From the NCBI RefSeq assembly GCF_000384295.1, contig NZ_KB913037.1, positions 10,367,508 to 10,431,507 on the forward strand: a DNA stretch of 64,000 bases. Direction: 5' to 3'. The notes under the pieces were generated by a model, which was not told the origin of the DNA, did no database searches, and saw only the letters and a program-made list of their open reading frames with translations. The position numbers and the translations under genes are program-made. Of the stretch, positions 1-8,284 are shown one piece after another (the stretch's first letter is position 1; the number at the start of each line of letters is the position of its first letter). The stretch is from Amycolatopsis balhimycina FH 1894 (GTDB taxonomy: Bacteria > Actinomycetota > Actinomycetes > Mycobacteriales > Pseudonocardiaceae).

Positions 1-368
1 TCGTCGTCCTGCACAGCGGCCTGCAGAACATCCCGGCCGAGGTGTACGAAGCGGCGTCCCTCGACGGCGCCGGGGCCTGGCAGCGGTTCCGGCACGTCAC
101 GTTCCCGCTCCTGCGACCGGTCTCGGCGATCACCCTGCTGCTGGGGCTCGTCTACACGCTGAAGGTGTTCGACGTCATCTGGATCATGACCAAGGGCGGC
201 CCCGGCGGATCGTCGACCACCCTGGCCACCTGGTCCTACCAGCTCGGGTTCGGCAGCATGCTCCCGCGGTTCGGGCCCAGCGCCGCCGTGGGCAACGTGC
301 TCATCCTGCTGGCACTGGTCGCGGGGCTGCTCTACATCCGGACGCAGCGCAGGCAGGAGGAAGCGTGA
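1..368 (+). CDS. Sugar ABC transporter permease, MalF type (5' truncated)
   Basis: This is the last 121 residues of an integral-membrane permease of a carbohydrate ABC importer. The reading frame is already open at base 3, so the start lies before the window. The visible part begins inside the EAA loop (VYEAASLDGAGAWQRF), which contacts the ATPase subunit, and is followed by hydrophobic segments and a short basic C-terminus. The stop overlaps the GTG of the next permease by four bases, so the two are translationally coupled. The substrate cannot be read from this fragment. The glycosidase downstream suggests an alpha-linked oligosaccharide or a glycoside. Confidence 0.9.
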   Translation, partial: VVLHSGLQNIPAEVYEAASLDGAGAWQRFRHVTFPLLRPVSAITLLLGLVYTLKVFDVIWIMTKGGPGGSSTTLATWSYQLGFGSMLPRFGPSAAVGNVLILLALVAGLLYIRTQRRQEEA

Positions 369-1174
369 CCCGGCACTGGCGCACCGCGGCCGGGCTCGTC
401 CTCACCGCCGTGATGTTGTTCCCCGTCTACTGGATGGTCAACGTGTCGCTGACCCCGGCCGGGCGGATGCGCAAGTCCCCGCCCGACTGGTTCCCCGCCG
501 ATCCGACGTTCGAGGGCTACGAACGGGTCCTGCGCGAGCAGCTGCCGTACTTCACCACCAGCCTGTTCGTCGCACTGGGCACGGTCGCGCTGACCCTGGC
601 CCTGGCCGCGCCTTCGGCGTACGCGCTGGCGAAGCTGCGCCCGCGCGGGCACCGGTCGCTGGGCTTCGTGCTGCTCGTCGCGCAGATGGTCCCCGGCATC
701 ATCATGGCGCTGGGGTTCTACGGCATCTACGTCAAACTGGGCATCACGAACACGGCCTGGGGGCTGGTCCTGGCCGACTCGACGATCGCGGTGCCGTTCG
801 CCGTGCTCATCCTCACCTCCTTCATGACCTCCGTGCCGGACGAGCTCGTCCAGGCGGCCACGATCGACGGGGCGGGCGCGGTGCGCACGTTCTGGTCGGT
901 GGTGCTGCCCGCGAGCCGCAACGGGGTCGTGACCGCCGGGCTCTTCTCGTTCCTGTGGGCCTGGTCCGACTTCGTCTTCGCGGCGACGCTCGACGGCGGT
1001 GGCTCGATGCGGCCGTTGACCCTGGGCATCTACCGCTACATCGGCAACAACAACCAGGAGTGGAACTCCATCATGGCGACGGCGGTGGTCGCCTCGGTGC
1101 CGGCCGCCGTGCTCCTCGTGCTGGCGCAGCGCTTCGTCGCCGCCGGCGTCACCGCGGGCGCCGTCAAGGACTAG
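365..1174 (+). CDS. Sugar ABC transporter permease, MalG type
   Basis: A 269-residue inner-membrane permease that pairs with the preceding MalF-type subunit to form the import channel. It has an N-terminal transmembrane helix (about residues 8-28), several further hydrophobic helices, and the EAA loop around residues 158-175 (DELVQAATIDGAGA). Length and C-terminus (AGAVKD) fit the MalG/CUT1 family. The start is GTG at 365 in a GTGA overlap with the upstream stop, which indicates coupling. The glycosidase gene follows after 24 bases, so the three genes are probably one transcript. No ATPase gene is visible; CUT1 systems often use a shared MsiK-type ATPase encoded elsewhere. Confidence 0.93.
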   Translation: MTRHWRTAAGLVLTAVMLFPVYWMVNVSLTPAGRMRKSPPDWFPADPTFEGYERVLREQLPYFTTSLFVALGTVALTLALAAPSAYALAKLRPRGHRSLGFVLLVAQMVPGIIMALGFYGIYVKLGITNTAWGLVLADSTIAVPFAVLILTSFMTSVPDELVQAATIDGAGAVRTFWSVVLPASRNGVVTAGLFSFLWAWSDFVFAATLDGGGSMRPLTLGIYRYIGNNNQEWNSIMATAVVASVPAAVLLVLAQRFVAAGVTAGAVKD

Positions 1175-1198
1175 CCCCTTCCGGAAAGGACAACTTCT

Positions 1199-2860
1199 GT
1201 GCCCACGGGCGAATTCTCGCTGCGGGAGATCCCGTTCAGCTACCCGGGATCGTGGCTCGACGTCTCCCCGGTGGTGGCCCAGGCCACCTGCGCCGACGAC
1301 CCGCACCTGGTCTCCCACCGCCACGGCATGCACGCCGTCCTGGCCCTGGTCGCCGACGGACCGGTGACGGCCACGCCGTCAGAACTCGCCTGGGGCCGCG
1401 GGCGGATCAGGGCGGCGTTCGCGTCCCCGGAAGCACTGCGGATCGCCGGGCGCGGCGCCGAGCTGCGGATCAGGGCGGCGGAGCCCACGCTGACCCCGTT
1501 CACCGGCACGTACTTCTTCACCGACCCGGTCGACGGCTCCGGTGTGTTCACCTCGTACGAGACCGGCTACCGCTACCGGATCACCGTCCTTTCCGGACAC
1601 GTACGGCACATCGGAGCCGAAGCACTCGGCACAGCCGAGCGCGCGGTCGTCGTCAGCGGCGACGAGTGGGAGGTGGCGATCGAGGAACTGCCCGGGGCCC
1701 GCGCGCAGTACGTGCCGGAGCAGACGTTCGACGAGGTCGTCACGGCGGCACTCGCCGCGTTCACGACCTTCGCCGACGACGTGGCGCCGTGGCGCAGCGA
1801 ACGCACCCCGGCGGCCGAACTCGCCTGTTACGTGCTCTGGTCGGCGATCGTGGGACCGTCCGGGTTCGTGGGGCGTCCGGCCGTGCTGATGTCGAAGCAC
1901 TGGATGGACAAGGTGTGGAGCTGGGACCACTGCTTCAACGCGCTCGCCCTCGCCGCCGGCCGTCCCGGGCTGGCGTGGGACCAGTTCCAGGTCGTCTTCG
2001 ACCACCAGGACGACCAGGGCGCCCTGCCGGACTCGATCACCCACGCCGAGGTGCTGCGCAATTTCGTCAAGCCTCCGATCCACGGCTGGACGCTGTCCCG
2101 CCTGCGCGGCCGTCTTCCCGGTGGCCTGCCGGAAAAGGAGCGCGTCTACCGGCAGCTGGCGGCGTGGACGACGTTCTGGCTGGACCATCGCCGCGTGCCG
2201 GGCCAGCCGTTCGCCCACTACGAGCACGGCAACGACAGCGGCTGGGACAACGCGACCCCGTTCGCCGAACGGCGGCTCGTGCGGACTCCCGACCTCGCGG
2301 CGTTCCTGGTGCTGCAGCTGAACGAACTGGCCGTCCTGGCTGTCGAGCTGAAGGACCCCGGCGCTGCTGCGCGGTGGCGTTCTCTCGCGGGCGACCTGCT
2401 GACGGCGCTGCTGGACCGGCTGTGGGACGGCACTCGTTTCGTCAGCCAGCCGGTCTCGACCGGCTCGAGCCTGCTCGATCTCATGCCGATCGTGCTGGGG
2501 GAGTACCTGCCTTCCGACGTTCGTGACAAGGTCGTGGCCGGGCTTGAGGAGCATCTCACCGACATCGGGCTGGCCACTGAGCAGCCGGCTTCCTCGTTCT
2601 ACGAGGCTGACGGTTATTGGCGCGGTCCGGTGTGGGCGCCTGCGACGGTGCTCGTCGAAGACGGTCTGCGGCGGGCTGGTGCTGTCGATCTTGCCGATCG
2701 TGTCAGTGCTCGGTTTCGTTCTGTGTGTGAGAAGTCCGGGTTTGCGGAGAACTTCGACGCCTTGACCGGTGAGGGGTTGCGTGATCGTGCTTATACCTGG
2801 ACTGCCAGTGCTTACCTTCTTCTTGCCGGTTCTGCTGAGCGTCGTGCTTCGTCTGGTTGA
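1199..2860 (+). CDS. GH63/MGH1-like glycoside hydrolase (cytoplasmic)
   Basis: A 553-residue protein with no signal peptide, so it probably cleaves a sugar brought in by the coupled ABC importer. The C-terminal half is an (alpha/alpha)6-barrel type glycosidase related to GH63 and mannosylglycerate hydrolase-like (MGH1) enzymes. Landmarks are WSWDHCF with Asp243, the HQDDQGALPDS loop, YEHGNDSGWDNAT, and FYEADGYWRGPVW with Glu469. Asp243 and Glu469 are the likely acid/base pair by family analogy. The N-terminal 190 residues look like a beta-rich domain. The start is GTG at 1199 behind GGAAAGGA. The exact substrate (glucosylglycerate, trehalose-like or another alpha-glucoside) is not decided by sequence. 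The last 200 bases are less GC-rich in third positions than the rest. Confidence 0.8.
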   Translation: MPTGEFSLREIPFSYPGSWLDVSPVVAQATCADDPHLVSHRHGMHAVLALVADGPVTATPSELAWGRGRIRAAFASPEALRIAGRGAELRIRAAEPTLTPFTGTYFFTDPVDGSGVFTSYETGYRYRITVLSGHVRHIGAEALGTAERAVVVSGDEWEVAIEELPGARAQYVPEQTFDEVVTAALAAFTTFADDVAPWRSERTPAAELACYVLWSAIVGPSGFVGRPAVLMSKHWMDKVWSWDHCFNALALAAGRPGLAWDQFQVVFDHQDDQGALPDSITHAEVLRNFVKPPIHGWTLSRLRGRLPGGLPEKERVYRQLAAWTTFWLDHRRVPGQPFAHYEHGNDSGWDNATPFAERRLVRTPDLAAFLVLQLNELAVLAVELKDPGAAARWRSLAGDLLTALLDRLWDGTRFVSQPVSTGSSLLDLMPIVLGEYLPSDVRDKVVAGLEEHLTDIGLATEQPASSFYEADGYWRGPVWAPATVLVEDGLRRAGAVDLADRVSARFRSVCEKSGFAENFDALTGEGLRDRAYTWTASAYLLLAGSAERRASSG

Positions 2861-3058
2861 GTCTCAAGATGCGGCTTCGCCGTGGCGTGGGAAATCGGCG
2901 CTCCTCGGGTTGTCTTCTCGTTGTGGTCGGCAGCGCCGATTCCCCACGCACCGAGTCCCTTCCGCCTTTCTCGTAGGTGTTCCGGTGCTGTGACAGGTTG
3001 GCTTTGGTGGTACCTGATCGTGTGATGACAGGTGTTCGATTGTCGGTATTCTTGAGTT

Positions 3059-4288
3059 ATGGCCGAACATGCGATCTGGCAAGCTGATGCGGTGGCACTC
3101 GCCGACCGTCTCGGTGAGCTGTTCGCGTGCATGCGGTCTGCTGAGGCTGAAGTTGGTGCGTTGGTGGTGGAGATCGAGCGGCGGGGTGTGCTGGAGCTGT
3201 TCGGCTACCGGTCCGTTCCCCGGCTGCTCGAGCATCTGGTGGATGTCCCGAAATCCTCGGCCGAGCGGATCGTGAAACGCGCCCGGGCCATCAACCCTGG
3301 CGCGACCCTCGACGGCACCCCGATTCCCGCAGTCGCTGCTGCCACGGGCGTTGTGGCTCGGTCGGGGCGGTTGAGTAATCCGATGATCGACGTGATTGTC
3401 GGGGTGTTGCGGGATGTTCCGCCCGAGCATCGTGAGGGTGCCGAGCAGCATTTGCTTACCTTCGCTGAGGAGGCCGGGCATCGGCAGGTCGCCGCCCTCG
3501 GCGCCCGCATCCTGGCCCACCTCGACCCCGACGGCACCGAACCGGACGACACCGAAATCACCACCCCCACCCGGGAACTGTCGTTGCGGCGCAAGAGAAC
3601 CGGGATGTGGGAGATCAGCGGCAAGCTCGACGATGAGACCGGTGCCCGCGCCAGTGCGCTGCTGGACTCGCTTGCTCAGCGTCGCAGCACCGGCGAGGGT
3701 CCCGACTTGCGGTCTCCGCAGGAGCGTTACGGCGATGCGTTCTCCGACGCGGTCGATCTGGCGTTGAATGGCCCGGAGTTGCCGAGGCAGGCTGGTGAAC
3801 GCGCGCACGTGATGGTCGCGGTCTCGCTGGAGGACTTGAAGTCCGGGATCGGCACCGCCCTCCTGGGTGACGCTGGGACAATCTCCGCGGCCGAGGCGCG
3901 GTTGCATGCTTGCGACTGCAAGATCATTCCTGTGGTCCTTGGCGGCCAGAGTGAACCCCTTGATGTTGGGCGCCTGCGGCGGCTGGTTCCCACGGGGATC
4001 CGGCATGCCCTCTACCTGCGTGACCGGGGTTGTGCTTTCCCGGGGTGTCATCGGCCGCCCCGGCATTGTCAGGGCCACCACGTTCGCCATTGGGCGGATG
4101 GTGGCCCGACGGAGCTGGGCAATCTCGTGCTGATGTGCGCCCACCACCATCGGCTGGTGCATCGCTCCGGGTGGGAAGTTCGCATCGCCGCCGACGGTCT
4201 CCCGGAGTTCCTACCGCCGGTGTTCCTGGACAAGCAGCGAAAACCCAGGCGTAACAACCTCCACCTACCCCTGCCCTTCGCGGCATAG
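3059..4288 (+). CDS. DUF222 / HNH endonuclease (13E12 repeat family)
   Basis: A 409-residue protein of the multicopy actinobacterial 13E12 family. Residues about 10-300 form the helical DUF222 region. Residues about 310-370 hold the HNH nuclease domain: CAFPGCHRPPRHCQGHHVRHW followed by NLVLMCAHHHRLVH. Both zinc-type cysteine positions and the catalytic HH pair are present, so the nuclease looks intact. Codon use is more relaxed than in the neighbours, as expected for a mobile or horizontally shuffled family. The start ATG at 3059 has only a weak ribosome-binding site. In mycobacteria members of this family are DNA-damage induced; an imperfect SOS-like site (TGACAGGTGTTCGA, 3026-3039) lies just upstream. 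The cellular role is unknown. Confidence 0.9.
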   Translation: MAEHAIWQADAVALADRLGELFACMRSAEAEVGALVVEIERRGVLELFGYRSVPRLLEHLVDVPKSSAERIVKRARAINPGATLDGTPIPAVAAATGVVARSGRLSNPMIDVIVGVLRDVPPEHREGAEQHLLTFAEEAGHRQVAALGARILAHLDPDGTEPDDTEITTPTRELSLRRKRTGMWEISGKLDDETGARASALLDSLAQRRSTGEGPDLRSPQERYGDAFSDAVDLALNGPELPRQAGERAHVMVAVSLEDLKSGIGTALLGDAGTISAAEARLHACDCKIIPVVLGGQSEPLDVGRLRRLVPTGIRHALYLRDRGCAFPGCHRPPRHCQGHHVRHWADGGPTELGNLVLMCAHHHRLVHRSGWEVRIAADGLPEFLPPVFLDKQRKPRRNNLHLPLPFAA

Positions 4289-4305
4289 ACAACAGAACAT
4301 GGGAC

Positions 4306-4333
4306 AGGCCCGGAGCCGCACGGCTACGGGCCT
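4306..4333 (+). terminator. Hairpin terminator after the HNH gene
   Basis: The arms AGGCCCG and CGGGCCT, with an inner AGCC/GGCT pairing, form an 11-bp stem with one mismatch and a four-base loop. It starts 17 bases after the stop codon. There is no T tract, as is usual in actinobacteria. Confidence 0.6.
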
Positions 4334-4876
4334 ACACCCACGCCATTCTCATACACACGTTGAGCCTACTGGCGTTGAAGACGGTCGCGGAGTCCCATGA
4401 GTACAACTGGACTCCAGTGTGGACGGTCGTGCCCAGGTCGATCGTGGTCGACCGCCACCGAGCGCGATGCACTGGTGCACGTTGTCAAGACGGTGCAGCC
4501 GTCTCGCCGGGCACCTGGTCGCCCGTACTGGGTCGGCCTCGGCTCTGTCTTGCTTCGGATGGGCGCACCCGCACGGTGCGGCCGTCTTGTCGAGCACCTG
4601 CCCGCCCCGTACTGAGCCGGCCCCGGCCCTGGCCCCGGATACCCGCCACTGGGGTGATACGCAGCCGGCTGAGGCCTATCCCGTCACCTCCGCGGCTTGC
4701 CGGCAGTGCCCGGGGGTCCGCCGAGCCCCGGATTCCCAAGGAGCAGCAGCGGCATGACAGCAGGCGGCTGCCCACCAACGGCCCATACCTCCGAACGCCT
4801 CCTCAAGCAGCTGATCCCGGCCCGCACAGTGCGGATATTGCCAACCGTGTGCCGGGCCGTTTACAGTCTCCTTCCT
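4334..4876. other. Intergenic stretch without a supported gene
   Basis: About 540 bases separate the terminator from the cellulase operator. Frames are open on both strands, including one in frame with the cellulase, but none has a recognisable motif, a credible start site or actinobacterial third-position GC bias. The 3' end should hold the cellulase promoter. No RNA gene is apparent. Confidence 0.5.
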
Positions 4877-4890
4877 GGGAGCGCTCCCAA
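4877..4890. promoter_or_regulatory. CebR/CelR-type operator, perfect palindrome
   Basis: TGGGAGCGCTCCCA is the exact 14-bp palindrome bound by the LacI-family cellulose regulators CebR (Streptomyces) and CelR (Thermobifida), which release it on binding cellobiose or cello-oligosaccharides. It ends 33 bases before the ATG of the GH9 cellulase, a position suited to repression. No cebR gene is in the window. Confidence 0.85.
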
Positions 4891-4923
4891 CCTGCGGCCG
4901 GCTCGACGACGAGGAGATGGCGA

Positions 4924-7800
4924 ATGCGGGCAAGGAAGTTGCGGACCGGTCTGGCCTTGCTGGCCGCGGCGGCGCTCGGGCTGACGGCCGGGTCCGTTCC
5001 CGCGTCGGCCGCTGACTACGAGCGGCTGCTCAACGGCACCTTCTCCGGTGGCACCATCGACCCCTGGTGGGCCGGGTCCGGCACTACCGGCCGCGTCACC
5101 GCTGGGGAGTTCTGCACCGACGTCACCGGTGGTACGGCCAACGGCTACGACGCTCTGGCCGGGCAAAACGGGGTTCCCTTCGAGGCGGGACAGCAGTACA
5201 CGCTGACCTTCGACGCGCACGCCACCACCGCCCAGCAGATCTCCGCCGTCGCCGGGGAGGCCGTCTCACCCTACCGGCAGATCTCGCGCACCGACCTGAC
5301 CGTCACGCCGGCGACCCAGCACTTCACCGTCACCTTCACGTCCACTTTGGACTTCCCGAACGCCGGCAACGGGCAGCTGGCGTTCTGGTTCGGCGGCCAG
5401 GCCGCGAACAACACCGTCTGCCTGGACAACATCTCCCTGATCGGCGGTGTCATTCCGCCCGGTGGCCTGCCACCCACCAGTGGCATCCGGGTGAACCAGG
5501 AAAGTTACACGCCTGGCTTGCCCAAGAAGGCCACCGTGATCAGCGACTCGGCCACGGCACTGACGTGGACGCTGAAGAACTCCGCCGGCGCCGCCGTCGC
5601 CACCGGGCAGACCCGGCCGCGCGGTGCGGACGCCGCTTCCGGTGAAAAGGTGCACGAGATCGACTTCTCCGCCTATGACACCGCGGGGACCGGCTACACG
5701 CTGACCGTCGGCTCCGAGACCAGCTTCCCCTTCGACATCTCCGCGGACGGGCTGAAGAAACTGCGCTACGACTCGCTCGCGTTCTTCTACCACCAGCGCA
5801 GCGGCATCGCGATCGACGCCCGATACGCAGGCGCGGCCTACGCTCGCCCGGCGGGGCACCTGAACGTCGCGCCGAACCAGGGCGACAACAACGTTCCCTG
5901 CCGGTCCGACCTGAACTGCGGCTACACCCTCGACGTGCGCGGTGGCTGGTACGACGCCGGCGACCAGGGGAAGTACGTCGTCAACGGTGGCATCGCCACG
6001 TGGGAACTGCTCGACGAGTACGAGCGCGCGCTGCGGATGGGCGACGCGAGCGCGCTGGGCGACGGGAAGCTGGCTATCCCGGAACAGGGCAACGGCGTGC
6101 CCGACATCCTCGACGAGGCGCGCTGGGAGGTCGACTTCCTGCTGGAAATGCAGGTCCCCGACGGCAAGCCGAACGCCGGCATGGTGCACCACAAGATCCA
6201 CGACGCGCAGTGGACGAGCCTGCCCACCCGCCCCGACCAGGACAGCCAGCCTCGCCGGCTCTCCCCGCCGAGCACGGCCGCCACGCTGAACATGGCCGCC
6301 GTCGCGGCGCAGGCGTCGCGGTTGTGGCGGACCATCGACCCGGCGTACTCGGCGAAGCTGCTGGCCGCGGCCGAGAAGGCCTACGCCGCGGCGAAGGCCA
6401 ACCCGAATGTGCTCGCGGACCCCAACGACGGCACCGGTGGCGGCACCTACAGCGACAACACCGTGACCGACGAGTTCTACTGGGCCGCCGCGGAGCTGTA
6501 CACGACGACCGGCAAGAGCGCCTACCGCAGTGACGTCACGGGCTCCTCGCTCTACCGCGGCGCCAGCTTCACCACCCACGGCTTCGACTGGGGCTCGACG
6601 GGCGCGCTCGGCGACATCACTCTCGCCCTGGTGTCCAACGACCTGCCGGCGGCCGACGTCGCGGCGATCAAGACGGCGATCACCACGACCGCCGACAGCC
6701 ACCTGGCGCAGATGGCGGCCATGGGCTACCCCGCGCCCTACCGCACCGCCGACGGTACGTACGAGTGGGGCTCCAACGGCCTGGTCGCCAACAACGGCGT
6801 GGTGCTCGGCCTGGCGTACGACTTCACCAAGCAGGACAAGTACCGCGACGGCGCGTTCCAGGCCATGGACTACCTGCTGGGACGTAACCCCGCGAACTAC
6901 TCCTACGTCTCCGGCCACGGCGACCAGGCCGTGCAGAACGTGCACCACCGGTTCTGGGCGCACGAGCTGGACCCGTCGCTGCCGACCGCCCCGCCCGGCG
7001 CGCTGTCCGGTGGGCCCAACAGCGGCCTGCAGGACCCGACCGCCGCGCGGCTGCTCGCCGGCTGCGCGCCCCAGCGCTGCTTCGTCGACGACATCCAGGC
7101 GTACTCGGTGAACGAGGTCGCCATCAACTGGAACTCGGCGCTGGCGTGGCTGGCGAACTGGACCGCGGAGAAGTCCCCGTCCACTGTGGACACGACACCC
7201 CCGGCCGCCGCGGGCGAGCCCGCCGTCTCCGCGGTGGCCGGCACCAGCGCGACGGTGACCTGGGCGGCGTCCTCGGATCCGGAAAGCGGCATCAAGGGCT
7301 ACGACGTGGTCAGCGTGACCGGCGCGGCCCGCAAGGTCCTCGCCACCGTCACCGGGACGACCGCGACCTTGACGGGCCTGACGCCGTCGACCGCCTACAC
7401 CCTGGTCGTGGTGGCCCGCAACGGCGCGGGCCTCGCCGGTCCCGACTCGCCGTCCGCGCAGTTCACGACGCTGCCGGACAAGCCGGCCGGCGGGTGCGCG
7501 GTGACGTACACCGCGAACACGTGGAACAGCGGGTTCACCGCCGCCCTCACCCTGACCAACACCGGCACCACGGCCTGGACGACGTGGGCGCTGAAGTTCT
7601 CCTTCCCGGGCAGCCAGAAGGTGACGCAGGGCTGGTCGGCGACGTGGTCGCAGTCCGGCCCGGACGTGACCGCCACGGCCATGCCCTGGAACGGCTCGGT
7701 GGCGCCCGGGAAGTCGGTGCCGATCGGCTTCAACGGCAGCTACACCGGAACCAACTCGAATCCGGCGGCCTTCACGGTGAACGGGAAGGCGTGCGGCTGA
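4924..7800 (+). CDS. Secreted GH9 cellulase with CBM4/9, Fn3 and CBM2 domains
   Basis: A 958-residue extracellular enzyme that hydrolyses beta-1,4-glucan. Order: Sec signal (residues 1-29, ending PASA), CBM4/9-type carbohydrate-binding module (about 31-175), CelD_N immunoglobulin-like domain (about 185-275), GH9 catalytic domain (about 280-750), fibronectin type III (about 765-850), and C-terminal CBM2 (about 858-958). Catalytic residues are visible: DAGD with Asp344 and Asp347, and YSVNEVAINWNS with Glu731. The architecture resembles processive endoglucanases or exocellulases of Theme B. The start is ATG at 4924 behind GAGGAG; the longer in-frame extension lacks a signal peptide and would span the operator. 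Control by a cellobiose-responsive repressor is likely from the operator at 4877. Confidence 0.95.
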   Translation: MRARKLRTGLALLAAAALGLTAGSVPASAADYERLLNGTFSGGTIDPWWAGSGTTGRVTAGEFCTDVTGGTANGYDALAGQNGVPFEAGQQYTLTFDAHATTAQQISAVAGEAVSPYRQISRTDLTVTPATQHFTVTFTSTLDFPNAGNGQLAFWFGGQAANNTVCLDNISLIGGVIPPGGLPPTSGIRVNQESYTPGLPKKATVISDSATALTWTLKNSAGAAVATGQTRPRGADAASGEKVHEIDFSAYDTAGTGYTLTVGSETSFPFDISADGLKKLRYDSLAFFYHQRSGIAIDARYAGAAYARPAGHLNVAPNQGDNNVPCRSDLNCGYTLDVRGGWYDAGDQGKYVVNGGIATWELLDEYERALRMGDASALGDGKLAIPEQGNGVPDILDEARWEVDFLLEMQVPDGKPNAGMVHHKIHDAQWTSLPTRPDQDSQPRRLSPPSTAATLNMAAVAAQASRLWRTIDPAYSAKLLAAAEKAYAAAKANPNVLADPNDGTGGGTYSDNTVTDEFYWAAAELYTTTGKSAYRSDVTGSSLYRGASFTTHGFDWGSTGALGDITLALVSNDLPAADVAAIKTAITTTADSHLAQMAAMGYPAPYRTADGTYEWGSNGLVANNGVVLGLAYDFTKQDKYRDGAFQAMDYLLGRNPANYSYVSGHGDQAVQNVHHRFWAHELDPSLPTAPPGALSGGPNSGLQDPTAARLLAGCAPQRCFVDDIQAYSVNEVAINWNSALAWLANWTAEKSPSTVDTTPPAAAGEPAVSAVAGTSATVTWAASSDPESGIKGYDVVSVTGAARKVLATVTGTTATLTGLTPSTAYTLVVVARNGAGLAGPDSPSAQFTTLPDKPAGGCAVTYTANTWNSGFTAALTLTNTGTTAWTTWALKFSFPGSQKVTQGWSATWSQSGPDVTATAMPWNGSVAPGKSVPIGFNGSYTGTNSNPAAFTVNGKACG

Positions 7801-7846
7801 GCTGGGCCGCCGCCGGGCCGGGTGCCTCGGAGGATGTGACGGTGAG

Positions 7847-7990
7847 TTATTCGACGGATCCGCGGGCGGCGCGATCGGTGACCTGTCCCTGCTCGGTCAG
7901 GTGCAGCTGCCGGGTGGTCGACTGGGCGGTGTAGACGAGCGCGGCGATCGCGGTCACCGCGGTGACGCCCGAGACGACCGACTGCACCAC
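7847..7990 (-). pseudogene. Fragment of a membrane protein with a TEQGQVTDR motif
   Basis: On the minus strand a 47-codon frame encodes a hydrophobic helix (SGVTAVTAIAALVYTA) followed by TTRQLHLTEQGQVTDR and a stop. This helix plus E-Q-G-Q-[VI]-T-D-R signature opens many actinobacterial membrane proteins, some with pentapeptide repeats, in which several hundred residues normally follow. Here the frame ends ten residues later (AARGSVE, then TAA), and no upstream start makes a longer protein. I read it as the 5' remnant of a deleted gene, although a short membrane peptide starting at GTG 7990 or 7987 cannot be excluded. Confidence 0.45.
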
Positions 7991-8284
7991 GAGGGTGGTC
8001 GGCGAGGTCGTGGTTCGCGGTCGTCCCCGCGGCGTTGCCCGGCGGCCGCGCGAGTTCCTGGGCTTCGCCGGGGCTCATCACCTGAGCGTCAGCACCGTGC
8101 CCTACGCCCTGGCCGAGGCGGACCAGGCGCAGACGGACCTGGTCGAGACCGGCCGCCGTCGCGGCAAAGTTGCCGGTTCGCCGCCGCAAAAAGCCTGATG
8201 ACCAGCGCACATGTGAATCGGCGCGCACCACGGGGCGTCGCGCTACTGTGACGCTCACTGGGGCTGCGGACGCTAGGGGGAGCC
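7991..8284. other. Region before the RHS gene, no supported gene
   Basis: This stretch has no ORF with a recognisable motif. Together with the fragment at 7847-7990 it forms a 484-base gap between the cellulase and the RHS gene. It must carry the RHS promoter; the GGGGGAGCC ribosome-binding site lies at its end. Confidence 0.4.

Noticed and set aside
4360..4923. N-terminal extension of the GH9 frame
   Set aside because: It would place about 190 non-conserved residues before a clear signal peptide and would span the CebR-type operator; the ATG at 4924 has a ribosome-binding site.
7962..8198. A 78-codon plus-strand frame before the RHS gene
   Set aside because: No motif or convincing start, and the opposite strand carries the recognisable membrane-protein fragment in the same place.
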